From Spartobacteria bacterium (GTDB taxonomy: Bacteria; Verrucomicrobiota; Verrucomicrobiia; Chthoniobacterales; UBA10450): 64,000 bases of DNA. The translations under genes and the position numbers were made by a program. Each line of letters starts with the position of its first letter. Position 1 is the stretch's first letter. Location of the stretch: NCBI GenBank assembly GCA_003134765.1, contig PLCM01000021.1:57275-121274 (forward strand). Reading direction: 5' to 3'. Below, one piece after another: positions 31,976-42,400 of the stretch. A model generated the notes under the pieces. That model was not told where the DNA came from, made no database searches, and saw only the letters and a program-made list of their open reading frames with translations.

Positions 31976-33025
31976 TCACAGCAACCCCGCGGTCTCCTCG
32001 TAGCCGCTCAAGATGTTAAAGCATTGGATGGCTTGGCCGCTCGCGCCTTTCACCAGGTTGTCCTCTGCACTCATCACAATGAGACGGCCGGTGCGCGGAT
32101 CGTGCCGCCAAGCGATCTCAATGAAGTTGGAACCCGATACGTTCTTCGTATCTGGCAATGTCTTGTCGTCCAGCACGCGAACAAAAGGCGCGTTCGCGTA
32201 GCCCTCCCGGAACGCAGCGTCGATTCGTTTCGGGTCCTGGCCGAGGACTGTCGGAGTGAGATAGAGGGTGGTCAAAATACCGCGGTTCACCGGCACCAGA
32301 TGAGGCGTGAATTGAATCGTCACCGCGCGCTCGGCCGCCACCGACAACTCCTGCTCGATCTCGGCAAGATGGCGGTGTTTCGGGACCCCGTAAGGACGGA
32401 CACTTTCGTTGCACTCCACAAACAGATAATCGAGCTCAGCTTTCCGGCCGGCACCGCTCACCCCGCTCAAGCTGTTGGCGATGATGTTGCCGGGCTCGAT
32501 CAATTCTTTGCGGAGAAGCGGAATCACCGGGATCAAAATGCTCGTCGGATAACAACCAGGACAAGCGATCAACCGCGCCTCGCGGATCTTGTCGCGGTAA
32601 ATTTCCGGCAGCCCATAAATCGCGTCGGACAATAAATTCGGCGCGCCGTGCTCGTGTCCGTAGAACTCCCGGTAAATCGCGGCGTCCTTGATCCGGAAAT
32701 CCGCGCTCAAGTCGATTACCCGCGCACCGCCGTTCAAAAGTGGGGCCGCGAAATCGACCGCGATGCCATGGGGCAGAGCGAGGAAAACACCTTCGGCTTC
32801 CTCCGCGATTTTCGCCGGTGAAACGTCGCTAAATTTCAGAGTTTTAGCGGTCGAATGATGACCGGTCCGGGGAAAAACTTCCGCTACCGCTTTCCCCGCG
32901 AACTGCCGCGAAGTCACGGCGACCAGCTCGGCGTGCGGGTGGCGTAAAAGGAGGCGCACCAGCTCCTCGCCGGTGTAGCCGGAGGCTCCCACGACAGCTA
33001 CCTTGGTTCGCTCCTGATTTTTCAC
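31976..33025 (-). CDS. argC: N-acetyl-gamma-glutamyl-phosphate reductase
   Basis: 349 residues; NADPH-dependent reduction of N-acetylglutamyl phosphate. VAVVGASGYTGEELVRLLLR is the nucleotide-binding start, and the catalytic Cys is in ACPGCYPTSIL (about C158). FFQ-type domain features include VDLSADFRI and GVPKHRHLAEIEQEL. Usual length. First gene of the arg operon; upstream is a 75-bp palindrome and then the divergent floA gene, so the arg promoter must lie in 33026-33193. Confidence 0.95.
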   Translation of the reverse strand: MKNQERTKVAVVGASGYTGEELVRLLLRHPHAELVAVTSRQFAGKAVAEVFPRTGHHSTAKTLKFSDVSPAKIAEEAEGVFLALPHGIAVDFAAPLLNGGARVIDLSADFRIKDAAIYREFYGHEHGAPNLLSDAIYGLPEIYRDKIREARLIACPGCYPTSILIPVIPLLRKELIEPGNIIANSLSGVSGAGRKAELDYLFVECNESVRPYGVPKHRHLAEIEQELSVAAERAVTIQFTPHLVPVNRGILTTLYLTPTVLGQDPKRIDAAFREGYANAPFVRVLDDKTLPDTKNVSGSNFIEIAWRHDPRTGRLIVMSAEDNLVKGASGQAIQCFNILSGYEETAGLL

Positions 33026-33072
33026 CGCGCAATGCGTATTCCGTCCCCGTGGGATTGCAACGAAAGATTGCA

Positions 33073-33147
33073 GGTAGGGACGGCGCGCTGCGCCGTCCGC
33101 ACGATAGTCCCTCCAGCGGTCGGGCGCCGCGGCGCGGCGTCCCTACC
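33073..33147. repeat. Palindrome in argC-floA divergent spacer
   Basis: ggtagggacggcgcgctgcg on the left and gcggcgcggcgtccctacc on the right. Occupies much of the spacer that must also contain both promoters. Confidence 0.7.
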
Positions 33148-33193
33148 ATCGAATAGACTTCCCGCGCGGATTGGTCTCCGCTAACCTGCCGAC

Positions 33194-34210
33194 ATGGAAT
33201 CCCTTTACTTTGTCGGCATCGCGGTACTCGCGCTCTTCGGGTTCATCCTTTGCATCGTTCTCTTCAATTTCTTTGGACTTTGGATTCGGGCGCGGATCGC
33301 AAACGCGCCGGTCGGCCTCGGAAAAATGGTCGGCATGCGGCTGCGGAAAGTGCCGGTGGGAATGATCGTCGATAATCGCATCACCGCGGTCAAAGCCGGC
33401 ATCGACATCCCGAGCGATCCACTCGAGGCGCATTACCTCGCGGGCGGTGACGTTTCGCAGGTTATCCTGGCCTTAATCGCCGCCGACAAGGCCGGCATCT
33501 CGCTCGATTTTAATCGCGCCTGCGCGATCGACCTTGCCACCAAGGGCACCGGCAAGACGGTCCTCGAAGCGGTCCGCACCAGCATTAACCCCAAGGTGAT
33601 TGACGTGCCCAACCCGTCCATGGGCCGCACCACCATCGATGGCGTCGCGAAAGACGGCATCGGGGCCAAGGTCAAAGCCCGCGTCACGGTGCGTTCTCAT
33701 CTGGACCGCTTCGTGGGCGGCGCGACGGAGGAAACCATCATCGCGCGCGTGGGTGAAGGCATCGTCAGCGCGATCGGTTCGGCCGATTCCTACAAGGATG
33801 TCCTGGAAAATCCCGACCGCATTTCCAAGGCAGTGCTGGCCAAGGGCCTCGACAGCAACACGGCTTTCGAAATTCTTTCCATCGATATAGCGGATGTCGA
33901 TGTTGGCGATAACATCGGCGCGAAATTACAGAGCGAACAGGCGGATGCGGACAAGCGGATCGCCCAGGCGAAAGCGGAAGTACGCCGGGCGGCGGCCGTT
34001 GCGGTCGAGCAGGAAATGCGGGCCAAAACCCAGGAGATGCGCGCGAAAGTTGTCGAAGCCGAAGCGCTCGTGCCCCAGGCGATGGCGGATGCGTTTCGCT
34101 CCGGCAATCTCGGCATCATGGATTATGTGCGGATGAAAAACGTGCAGGCCGATACCTCAATGCGCGAATCGATCGCCGGCGGGGACAAACCGCGCACCGA
34201 GGGAGCCTAG
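33194..34210 (+). CDS. floA: Flotillin-like membrane-scaffold protein FloA
   Basis: 338 residues. An N-terminal membrane helix ([20 protein letters not shown]) is followed by the FloA/UPF0365 core: [59 protein letters not shown], then an Ala/Glu-rich coiled coil (residues about 235-300) and [20 protein letters not shown]. It organises lipid microdomains in other bacteria. Full length. The next gene on the same strand is a small Pro-rich protein often seen with floA, 87 bp away. Confidence 0.93.
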   Translation: MESLYFVGIAVLALFGFILCIVLFNFFGLWIRARIANAPVGLGKMVGMRLRKVPVGMIVDNRITAVKAGIDIPSDPLEAHYLAGGDVSQVILALIAADKAGISLDFNRACAIDLATKGTGKTVLEAVRTSINPKVIDVPNPSMGRTTIDGVAKDGIGAKVKARVTVRSHLDRFVGGATEETIIARVGEGIVSAIGSADSYKDVLENPDRISKAVLAKGLDSNTAFEILSIDIADVDVGDNIGAKLQSEQADADKRIAQAKAEVRRAAAVAVEQEMRAKTQEMRAKVVEAEALVPQAMADAFRSGNLGIMDYVRMKNVQADTSMRESIAGGDKPRTEGA

Positions 34211-34223
34211 GACGTTACATCGT

Positions 34224-34287
34224 TGAACTGTGAATCGTTGCATCGTGGTTCGCCTCCAATGATTCACGAATTTCGATTCACAATTCA
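34224..34287. repeat. Inverted repeat after floA
   Basis: tgaactgtgaatcg (34224-34237) and cgattcacaattca (34274-34287), nearly perfect. In the floA-downstream spacer; could be an RNA hairpin between the two genes. Confidence 0.45.
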
Positions 34288-34297
34288 GCTTTGATCC

Positions 34298-34909
34298 ATG
34301 TTCGATCACCCTGCTATCCCAATCGTCGTGGCGGCGAACCTTTTCGATCATCCGGGCCTTCTCCTGATCATCATCGCGGTGACCGTGCTCCGCTGGCTGA
34401 CGTCCAAGGCGAAGTCGGGGAACCAGGATAAGCCGCCTTCCGCCACTCCGAGCCGGCCCATTAGTCGCGGCAGTGAAACGCAAACCGAGGAAGAGCGAGT
34501 TCGTCGTTTCCTCGAGGCGCTCGGTCAACCGCCCGGATCTACGCCCCCGAAAGTTGCGCCGCGGCGCGCGGTGCAGCCAAAGATTTTTCCGCGCCTGCCA
34601 CCGCTGACGACGGCTCCTCCGCCGCTACCGGAACCGGCCGCGACAATGCCGGCAATGCCGCCGCCCTTTCCCATTGAAGTGGCAGGTGGAACGCCGGCCC
34701 GCCGATCGGATGCAGATTTCGAAGTGCATGAAGTGGCGCGGCAAAGCTCGAGCGAGCCGTTGCCAGACACCCGCCGCGTTGTCGGCCCCCGGCTCGATCT
34801 TCGGGTCCAACTCGGGACCAGGGAGGATTTGCGTAACGCGATCGTGCTGCGCGAGATTTTCGGGCCGCCGCGCAGTTTGCAGCCGTTGGAGTCCGTCCTG
34901 GGATCCTAG
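34298..34909 (+). CDS. Small membrane-anchored Pro-rich protein downstream of floA
   Basis: 203 residues. One hydrophobic helix near the N-terminus (GLLLIIIAVTVLRWL), then EEERVRRFLEALGQPPGS, a long Pro/Ala-rich middle and a C-terminal RNAIVLREIFGPPRSLQ that looks like the conserved part. I recognise no domain name. Position right after floA suggests a partner at the same membrane sites; this is an inference. Confidence 0.65.
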   Translation: MFDHPAIPIVVAANLFDHPGLLLIIIAVTVLRWLTSKAKSGNQDKPPSATPSRPISRGSETQTEEERVRRFLEALGQPPGSTPPKVAPRRAVQPKIFPRLPPLTTAPPPLPEPAATMPAMPPPFPIEVAGGTPARRSDADFEVHEVARQSSSEPLPDTRRVVGPRLDLRVQLGTREDLRNAIVLREIFGPPRSLQPLESVLGS

Positions 34910-34918
34910 GACCGGAGT

Positions 34919-36517
34919 CTACTTGCCCGGCTTCCAGAGAGCGAAGCGGATGCCGTCAATTTCGATGGGCACGATCTGATCTTTCGGAAGGGTGTCGAGA
35001 ATCTCCTCCGCGGAAGGCGCGGCGAGCCAGAGGATTCCGCCGAGGCCGCCACTGGTCGCTCCCGAAGCAGCAGCATTCCATTCGGAACTCGTGCCGAGAT
35101 TAGGGATGATGGTTCTTTGCGCGTAGTACGACAGCGAGCTGTAATAGGGATCGAAGTTGCAAAGGATCGTGGCGTCCGCGGGAAAAGTTTTGGCGAGGTA
35201 GCGTCCGACATCCGGGATGAGATTTGACGGTTCGCGCACGCTTCCATCGAGGATGAGGAACTGAGAGCGCTGATCTTCCGCCCGCGCAAAACCCGCGACC
35301 GCAAGCCAGACGAGCAGACCAAGAGTCGCCACTGCGCCCGCGGCTCGCAGGATCTGTGCGTGCTTTCGGCGATCGATCCAGGCCCAGGCGAATTCGAGCC
35401 CCAGGCCGCCGAGAATCGCGATGCTCCCGATACAAAAGAAGCTGGCAAAGTCGTGGACGTAAGACCAGTTCCGCAGCAGCAGAAGGTAGGGAATTCCGGC
35501 CAGCGCCATTTGCAGCACCGCCCAGCCAATCCAGCGAAAAGCCGGCGATTTCAGGTTCCGCATGACATAAAACAATCCAGCCGAAACCAGCGCCCACGTG
35601 AGCAGCAAATAATCCTGGCCTAACGACTGGAAAATTCTGCTCGCCCATTCGCCGAAACCGAAATGGGTCGCACCACCCGGCGCGATTCCCGACGAACCCG
35701 GTTGGACGCCGCTCCCCAACCGCATCGTTACTGCCGTCCATAAATTGCGCCACGCTTCTGGGTTCACATAGCGAATCTGGAGAAGAAAAAGGATCGCGGA
35801 ACCGACGATCATGGCCAGAAGCAGGATCGCGAAACGCGGTGATGGTTTCTCCCTTCTCAGGAGAAACGAGATCGCGAGAGCAAGGGTAAATAAGTAGCCG
35901 GGCCAGTCGGTCAAAAGCGCGCAGAAACAGCAGAGGGTGGCCAAAGTTATCCAATGGCGCCGACGGCGAATTTCCCAGTTTCGCAGGCAAACCAGCGCAG
36001 CCAGCATCCACATCACGAGACTCGGCTCGTAGTCAACCAGGTCGCCATAATGCAACTCCATCGGGAGCGTGACGAAGAATGCCGTGACCAAAGCGGCCGC
36101 GCGTTTTCCAATTGCATCGCTGACCAGGCACCAAAGAAACCAGGCGCTCAGAATCGAGCAACAGATCGGCACTAATTTTACGGCCCATTCCTTTTCCCCG
36201 AGCGCCATCACCGAAGCCGTGATCAGCAAAGGAACGAGCACCGGGTGATGAACATAATAGGCGCCTGGCGGAATCGGCAGCGGTCCGACGTAAAATGTGG
36301 CAGGCACTCCCGCGGTAACCGACAGGCCCGCCCGGAGATTATTGCGGGCCGCCTGGGCGTAAGCCGCGCCAAAGACATTGTCTTCCTCGACCCACGGAAC
36401 GTTGATGGTGTGGAAAAGAGACAGGGTCAGAAAGGCGAGTGCCGTGAGAGAAATGGCGAGCCAAACTTTGCCATCTTTCCCCACCAAACGAGCGATTCGC
36501 TCGGTCGCGCCAGACAT
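34919..36517 (-). CDS. GT39-like polytopic glycosyltransferase
   Basis: 532 residues, about ten membrane helices. The first periplasmic loop has the GT-C type sequence VPWVEEDNVFGAAYAQAARN, and HHPVLVPLLITASVMALGEK, which match the Asp/Glu-containing loop of ArnT/PMT-related enzymes (family GT39/GT83). ELHYGDLVDYEPSLVMWML follows. It should transfer a sugar from a polyprenyl-phosphate donor to a surface glycan or protein; the acceptor is not predictable. Unlike the Agl23-like protein at 16724, it has no glycan genes next to it. Confidence 0.8.
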   Translation of the reverse strand: MSGATERIARLVGKDGKVWLAISLTALAFLTLSLFHTINVPWVEEDNVFGAAYAQAARNNLRAGLSVTAGVPATFYVGPLPIPPGAYYVHHPVLVPLLITASVMALGEKEWAVKLVPICCSILSAWFLWCLVSDAIGKRAAALVTAFFVTLPMELHYGDLVDYEPSLVMWMLAALVCLRNWEIRRRRHWITLATLCCFCALLTDWPGYLFTLALAISFLLRREKPSPRFAILLLAMIVGSAILFLLQIRYVNPEAWRNLWTAVTMRLGSGVQPGSSGIAPGGATHFGFGEWASRIFQSLGQDYLLLTWALVSAGLFYVMRNLKSPAFRWIGWAVLQMALAGIPYLLLLRNWSYVHDFASFFCIGSIAILGGLGLEFAWAWIDRRKHAQILRAAGAVATLGLLVWLAVAGFARAEDQRSQFLILDGSVREPSNLIPDVGRYLAKTFPADATILCNFDPYYSSLSYYAQRTIIPNLGTSSEWNAAASGATSGGLGGILWLAAPSAEEILDTLPKDQIVPIEIDGIRFALWKPGK

Positions 36518-36589
36518 GCTCCGGATTCCTGCGCAGCTTGAGCCACCAGCCTAACGAGTGGTTACCCGGTGGCCGATTCCCAAATGCGG

Positions 36590-36964
36590 TTACCGATAGG
36601 CTGAGACGCAGAGCACGACGTGCGCGTCCGGATTTCGTCCCCGACATTCGCGAATCGCCGCCTTGCGCGCGGCGCTTGCCGTGGCACCCCAGCCCGAGCC
36701 CCATCCGCCGGGACTTTGATTCGAAATGGCGAGCGCGATCCAGGCGTTCCGGCACCAATTCGTCTGCGCATCGCTGCGACCGCATTCGCTGAGCGCCCGG
36801 GCAACGGCTTCCCCTTGGGAACCATATCCGTTGCCGTAACCCCAACGCCCCGAGCTGGCCGAATAGGCGATGGCGGCGTAACTATCCCCCCTTGCCCGCA
36901 ACGCTGGCGCGAAAAGGGCAAGTGCGAAGACAATCAGCAAAATTCCACGAGTCAGATTTTTCAT
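36590..36964 (-). CDS. Exported DUF4189-like protein
   Basis: 124 residues from ATG 36964 with signal peptide MKNLTRGILLIVFALALFA. The mature part reads YAAIAYSASSGRWGYGNGYG, SQGEAVARALSECG, NWCRNAWIALAISNQ and a C-terminal HVVLCVSAYR, which fits DUF4189 (a small Cys-paired secreted domain). Function unknown. Same strand as pbpC but 107 bp downstream of it. Confidence 0.8.
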   Translation of the reverse strand: MKNLTRGILLIVFALALFAPALRARGDSYAAIAYSASSGRWGYGNGYGSQGEAVARALSECGRSDAQTNWCRNAWIALAISNQSPGGWGSGWGATASAARKAAIRECRGRNPDAHVVLCVSAYR

Positions 36965-37071
36965 AGAGTGGCGAGGGTGCGCAGTTTCGCCCGCGACGGT
37001 CAAGCTATTCACCTCTTTACCCGCAGCGATCTGCGCCTGGCAAGGAGGATACGTCGCCCGCTGATCGACGG

Positions 37072-39306
37072 CTACAGGAAGCGAATCCGGATGCGCGTCT
37101 CGGCCCGCCGGCCCGTGACCGGATCAGTGACCACGATGCGATGCTCCCCTTCGGCTGCCAACGCGAAATCACCCTGCGGTTCCGAACGGCAGGAGAGCGA
37201 TTCGCTGTGCCATTTCACTTTTCCATTTCCATTCACGATCAACGGGATGCGCCGGCTTGAGGGCACATCCGGATCGACCAGATAAACGCTCCCGGGCAGC
37301 GGCGACGTGATCCGCAATTCGTCGGCCACGGTCGCGAGCACCGCGTGATCTCGAATGCTGTTCTCCGCGCTCCGAAACCAATCGGCGTATTCGGCGCTGA
37401 GTTGTACATAACCGGCCGAGTCGTAATCCTCCGGCGATTCAACCTCCGGCAATCGATCTGCAACAAATTTCTCCCGCACGCCCCGCGCATCTCCATCGGC
37501 GAGTAATTTTCCCGTCAGCGGATGAATCGTCCGCTCGACGATTGTCGCCGGCGTCCGATACCAACTCGTTCCGTAATTGGTGTGCAGGTAATCGAAAATT
37601 GCGTGCAGAATCGGGCCCGCGCCGGTGACACCGGAAACCTCGCGCATTGGGGCGCCGTCGAAATTTCCCGCCCAGACACCGACTGAAAATTCCGGTGTAA
37701 ACCCGACCGTCCAGTTATCGCGAAAGTCGGTGCTCGTGCCCGTCTTGCAGGCCACGGGATAATCGAAGCGCAAAGCCGAGTTCATGCCGAAGGCAAGGGT
37801 GCGCGCGGAATTATCGCTCAGGATATCGGCGATCTGCCAGACAAGTTCGGGGCGGGAATAACGCCGCACGGTGGACGAACCGGTGCTCAGGACACGCCAG
37901 GGCCGAAATTCGCCGAGGCGCGCGAGACTCGCATAGGCATTGGTCATTTCGAGCAACCGTGCCTCGCAATTCCCCAGGGTGAGGCCGAGGCCGTAAATCT
38001 CGGCGGGCCGGTTTAGAGTCGTCAGGCCACACTCGCGCAACCGTTCGTGCAACGCAGCCGGCCCTCCCGCCGCCACCAGGACTTTGACGGCGGGAATATT
38101 CAGAGAACTGGCCAGCGCGGTGCGGTAACGGACGGGACCGTAACAACGCCGATTGTAGTTTTCGGGTCGATAAAAACCGCCGTCCGCCGGGAAGCTGGTC
38201 CGCACATCCGCGACCATCGTGGCCGGGGTCGCGCCGCGTTCGAGCGCGAGCAAATACGTGAACGGCTTCAAGGCCGAACCAGCAGAGCGCTGGGCCCAGG
38301 CCCCGTTCACCTGTCCGGCCCCGGGCTCGAAATAATTTTCCGAGCCAACCAGTGCGATCACGTCGCCGGTTGCATTATCAATTACGACGGCAGCGGCGTT
38401 CCGGACATTCTGCTCGCGCAATTGAGCCAATCGCTCACGCACAATTTTTTCCACCTGCTCGTTCAGGCGAAAATCGAGTGTGGTCCGCACCTCCGCAGCC
38501 GGCGCGTCCGGCAATTGTTGCAAAACCATTTCGACGAAATGCGGCGCGCGGAAACGGCGCTGGGGTGGACGCAGCATGAGCGGTTCGGCGAGCGCCGCAT
38601 CGTAGCTTGCCGGATCGAGCCGCCGATTGGCTCGCATCCGACCGAGGACCGTGAGCTGGCGACGGCGCGCCGCCTCGGGCGCGACGTGAGGATTGAGCCG
38701 GCGGGGATTTTTCGGCAGCCCGGCCAGGAACGCGGCCTCGGCGTCGCTCAAATCGGAAACCGGTTTGCCGAAATAGTAATCGGCGGCGCTTGCCAACCCG
38801 ATGTTCAAATTGCCGAAGTCGAGTCGGTTTAAATACGCGGCAAGAATTTGGTCCTTCGACCATGATTGCTCCAGACGAAGAGCGGTGAGGCCTTCGATCA
38901 ATTTCGCGTGCAAGGTTCGCGGCCTGTGTCCGGAAATTTTCACGAGTTGCTGCGTGATGGTTGAGGCGCCGGAAACAATATGACCACGCTTCAAACCAGC
39001 GAGTCCGGCCCGACCGGCGGCGAGCCAGTCGATCCCGTGATGGGAATAGAAGCGCTTATCCTCCGCCGCCAGAACGGCATCGACGACATGCCGCGGCACC
39101 TCGTCCAGAGCGAGCTCGTGGCTGAATCGCTCGGCGACACGGGCTTCACGCAACGGAATGCCATTCCGGTCCAGGAGCGCGATGCTTTGCACGGGCGGCC
39201 GCAGTAAGGCGGGAGGAATCGGAACCAGCGTCAGGGCGAATTCGCCCGCGAGCAGAAGTGCCGCGAGCGTCGCCAGGATCGATCCGGGATAAAAGCGGCG
39301 AATCAT
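37072..39306 (-). CDS. pbpC: Penicillin-binding protein 1C
   Basis: About 744 residues from ATG 39306 (MIRRFYPGSILATLAALLLA anchor); an open frame extends upstream only because a palindrome there has no stop. GT51 motifs: EDKRFYSHHGIDWLA, STITQQLVK and the RLEQSWSKDQILAAYLN segment. Transpeptidase motifs: SALK (in SAGSALKPFTY), SSLN and KTGTSTDFRDNW. The C-terminal BiPBP-C-like domain (ITSPLPGSVYLVDPD) is present. A peptidoglycan synthase; in E. coli and others it is paired with the alpha-2-macroglobulin gene, as here. Confidence 0.93.
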   Translation of the reverse strand: MIRRFYPGSILATLAALLLAGEFALTLVPIPPALLRPPVQSIALLDRNGIPLREARVAERFSHELALDEVPRHVVDAVLAAEDKRFYSHHGIDWLAAGRAGLAGLKRGHIVSGASTITQQLVKISGHRPRTLHAKLIEGLTALRLEQSWSKDQILAAYLNRLDFGNLNIGLASAADYYFGKPVSDLSDAEAAFLAGLPKNPRRLNPHVAPEAARRRQLTVLGRMRANRRLDPASYDAALAEPLMLRPPQRRFRAPHFVEMVLQQLPDAPAAEVRTTLDFRLNEQVEKIVRERLAQLREQNVRNAAAVVIDNATGDVIALVGSENYFEPGAGQVNGAWAQRSAGSALKPFTYLLALERGATPATMVADVRTSFPADGGFYRPENYNRRCYGPVRYRTALASSLNIPAVKVLVAAGGPAALHERLRECGLTTLNRPAEIYGLGLTLGNCEARLLEMTNAYASLARLGEFRPWRVLSTGSSTVRRYSRPELVWQIADILSDNSARTLAFGMNSALRFDYPVACKTGTSTDFRDNWTVGFTPEFSVGVWAGNFDGAPMREVSGVTGAGPILHAIFDYLHTNYGTSWYRTPATIVERTIHPLTGKLLADGDARGVREKFVADRLPEVESPEDYDSAGYVQLSAEYADWFRSAENSIRDHAVLATVADELRITSPLPGSVYLVDPDVPSSRRIPLIVNGNGKVKWHSESLSCRSEPQGDFALAAEGEHRIVVTDPVTGRRAETRIRIRFL

Positions 39307-39316
39307 ATCGCGCGTG

Positions 39317-39481
39317 GTTGCAGCTCTGGGGAGCGCAGGCTGCCAGCCTGCAGTTGCCGGCAGCTTGCCGGCAACATCTGGGGTCGCAGCTTTCGATCGT
39401 GATGAAACCGGAAGACGGCCTCTCGGCAGGCTGCCGAGAGGGGCAGGCTGGCAGCCGGCGCTCCCCAAGACTTGCTGCAAC
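39317..39481. repeat. 165-bp palindromic element between pbpC and alpha-2-macroglobulin gene
   Basis: gttgcagctctggggagcgc on the left and ggcgctccccaagacttgct plus gcaac on the right. Inner hairpins: caggctgccagcctgcag, gttgccggcagcttgccggc and ctctcggcaggctgccgaga. It fills the whole spacer. Confidence 0.85.
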
Positions 39482-39487
39482 GCGCGT

Positions 39488-42400
39488 TCACTTCAACGAT
39501 TCGGTGTGGACTCGCAGCGTTTCCGTCGTCCCCATTCGTTCAGGATGATACATCTCTTCGATCTTCGCCGAAGGGGCGATGGCCTCGCCGGCAGAGATGA
39601 CGCGCGCCAGGTAGCGCAACGTGTATTGACCGGGATAAAGCAGGTCGGAGAAAAAGAGGGCACGATCGGTGCGGAGCTCCTTGTAATCGCTGACCCACTC
39701 CGTCCCAAGGGTTTCGCCGGCGACCACCTCCTGCGATTTGAAAGCCGGGTTGATCGCTTCAAAAACTCCGGGCAGCGGATCGACCACCGCCAGATAGGTC
39801 GCGCGGCGCGGCACCGCGATGTCCAGCGTGACCAGGACGCGATCGCCCACGCGCAGATTTTCCGCCGCACCCAGTTTGCCGTCGTCTCCCAGTTTCGCGT
39901 ACCGGCGTGTGATCGTGTAACCGCGATTTTGCCGAGGCTGCTCGATCAATTTCGGCCGCGCCTCCGCTGTCGTCTCCGTGTAAACCTTGCCGCCCGTCTT
40001 GCTCAGGTGAATCGGTTCGGCGCTCCCCTTTCCTTCGATGGGGAAGGTCGCGGTCGCGAGCGGCTTTGCCTCGCTCAGCGAAAACGGCGTCGTCGCTTTG
40101 TTCCAGCGCACTTCGCCCGTCGCATTGCGATCGCCCGTCTCGATCTTGCGCAGATAAGAAGAAAGCGCGAGGACCGACCAGGCGTTTGCCTGCGTCGTGC
40201 TCCAGTGTCCGTTGCTGCGCCGCGAAAACAGTTCCGTCGCCAATTCATCCACGCGCGGCGACGCCGGCTGATGGAGGGTCCATGCCATCAGGTGCAGCGC
40301 GTTTTCCCGCGCCACGGAACCGAAGAACTGCTCAACGTAGCCATCGTTGCCTTCCGGCATGCGGAGCAATTCGTCGATCATCGCCTTCGGTCCCTTGCTT
40401 TCGATCACCGCCAGCGCGACGAGCGCGCGATCTTCGGCGCTCAGTTTGGCGCGCTTCTGGAACAACAGATCGTGGTAGGCCGGCTCCGGCTTGCCCGCAA
40501 TCGCCAGCGTGTAGACGGCAAGACAGCGATCCGAGAGTCCATAACCGGTTGCATCCTTCGCCGTGCCGCGAAGCTGTTCGCTCAAATAACCAAACAACTT
40601 CTTTGTTTCCGGAACGGGCACCGGAAATTTCTCCCTTTGCGCGAGGGCCAGCGCGAGTCCGCCATAAGCGCTTCCCCACAACATCGGTTCGCGTCCGCCC
40701 GGCCAGTAGCTAAGGCCACCGGAGCTGGTCTGCATTGAAAGCAGCATATTCACTCCGCGATTCACGACCTCGGCGATTTCGGCGTCGCTCTTGGCCAGCT
40801 CGGGAAGCGTTGCGCGGAGATCGCGGACTGTCAGCCATGGGAGAAGACTGGACGTGGTCTGTTCGACACACCCGTACGGATAATGCAGTAACTGGCGGAG
40901 CGATTCGCGAATCTCCGTCACACGCGTGTTCGCGACGTTCACATCGACCTTTCCGGTGCCCTCCAGAATTTGCGGATCGGAAATGCGGATCTCCAGTTCG
41001 TTGCTTTCGATCCGTTTTGTTTGCACTTCGCGAACGAGTGGCGCCGGATAATTCACATCGAGGTCCGATTGCAATGCGTCCGTCAGCTCACCGTTCTGGC
41101 CCGGACCGGTAAAACGAACGCTCCAGCGCCATTGTCCGTGACCGGTCGCAACGAGTTCTGCCGGGAAATCGAGCGGGATCGATCCCTTCGCCGGCAGATT
41201 CACGTGGCGTTTGGTCTCGGCGGCTTTTGCGGTCGCATCGAGCTGCAACTCGACATCCGCTTCGCCGGCAACATCGGTGTTGTTATGCAGCACAGCGCGC
41301 AGGATGATCTTGTCGCCCAGATTTCCGAAACGCGGCAACGACGCCTCCAGCAGGATCGGTTTGCTGATCTCGACGGCGGATTCCCCCGTTCCGAATTGGT
41401 TTTGCTTCGAGGCGGCGATGGCGATGAGGCGGTAACGGGTCAGGCTATCGGGCGCGGTGAACTCTGCATGGACGCGGCCCTGCCCATCAGTCCGCAGGGT
41501 TGCGTTCCAAAATGCACACGCGAGGAAGTTTTTCCGTAACCCCTCCAGCATCGGCGGGCCACCCTTGGCGTCGCCAATCAGGTATCCCTTATTGGCGAAA
41601 TCGGATTCGTCAGCGTCTTCCTTCAACAGCGTCGGCAGCGTCAGGCTGGTTTGCACACCGAGCCGGCGACGCTGATTGAAGAAGGTCAACGGATCCGGGG
41701 TCTTGTAGCCGGTGAGCGAGAGCACACCTTCATCGACGGCAAAGAGGACGACTTCGGAATCCGCGGCCGCCTTTCCGGTTCCATCGTGCACGTCGGCGTC
41801 GACTTGCACTTTTTCTCCGGGTTTCGCCGTGGGCCCGCCTGGCTTAACCGTCACGGCCAGCTTATCGTTAGGCCGGGCCACTTTCACTTCGCAATAGCCA
41901 ATCCGGTATTCGGGCGCCTTAATCTTGCGCGGGCTGTCATTCGCGCCCCGCAACAGCATCACCGAAACGAAAACATTCGGCGCATCCGTCTCCAGCAGCG
42001 GCACCTGGACCGAAGGTGCATTCCCGCTTAGCCGCGCGACAAACGAACGCAACACGCGATCGCGCTCGACCGTCACCAGCGCATCACCCGCGATCGGTGT
42101 CTTCACCAGGATCGTCGCGGTCTGGCCGGGATTGTAGTTTTCCTTGTCGGTGACCAGATCGATCGCGTACGGGTTCCGATAATTCCACACCGTCTCCGTT
42201 GGTCCCGCAACTTCGAAGGTCACGGACGTGAGGATGTCATGGCCCTGCGCGTCTTTGCCGGTCGCTTCGAGTAAATACTGGCCCGGCTTTCCCGCAAGCG
42301 CGTCGGGCAACGTCGCGACGATCGGCTTCCGATCCGTTCCCAGTCCGGGCGACGTCGTCAGCTCGCGTTCCCATTCCACATGCAGCTCGGGTTTGCTCTC

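Noticed and set aside
31055..32635. Large plus-strand frame opposite argJ and argC
   Set aside because: Strong family matches on the minus strand explain the DNA; the plus frame has no domain and Arg/Ala-rich shadow composition.
39307..39480. N-terminal extension of pbpC
   Set aside because: It is encoded by a palindromic element; the membrane anchor begins at the ATG at 39306.
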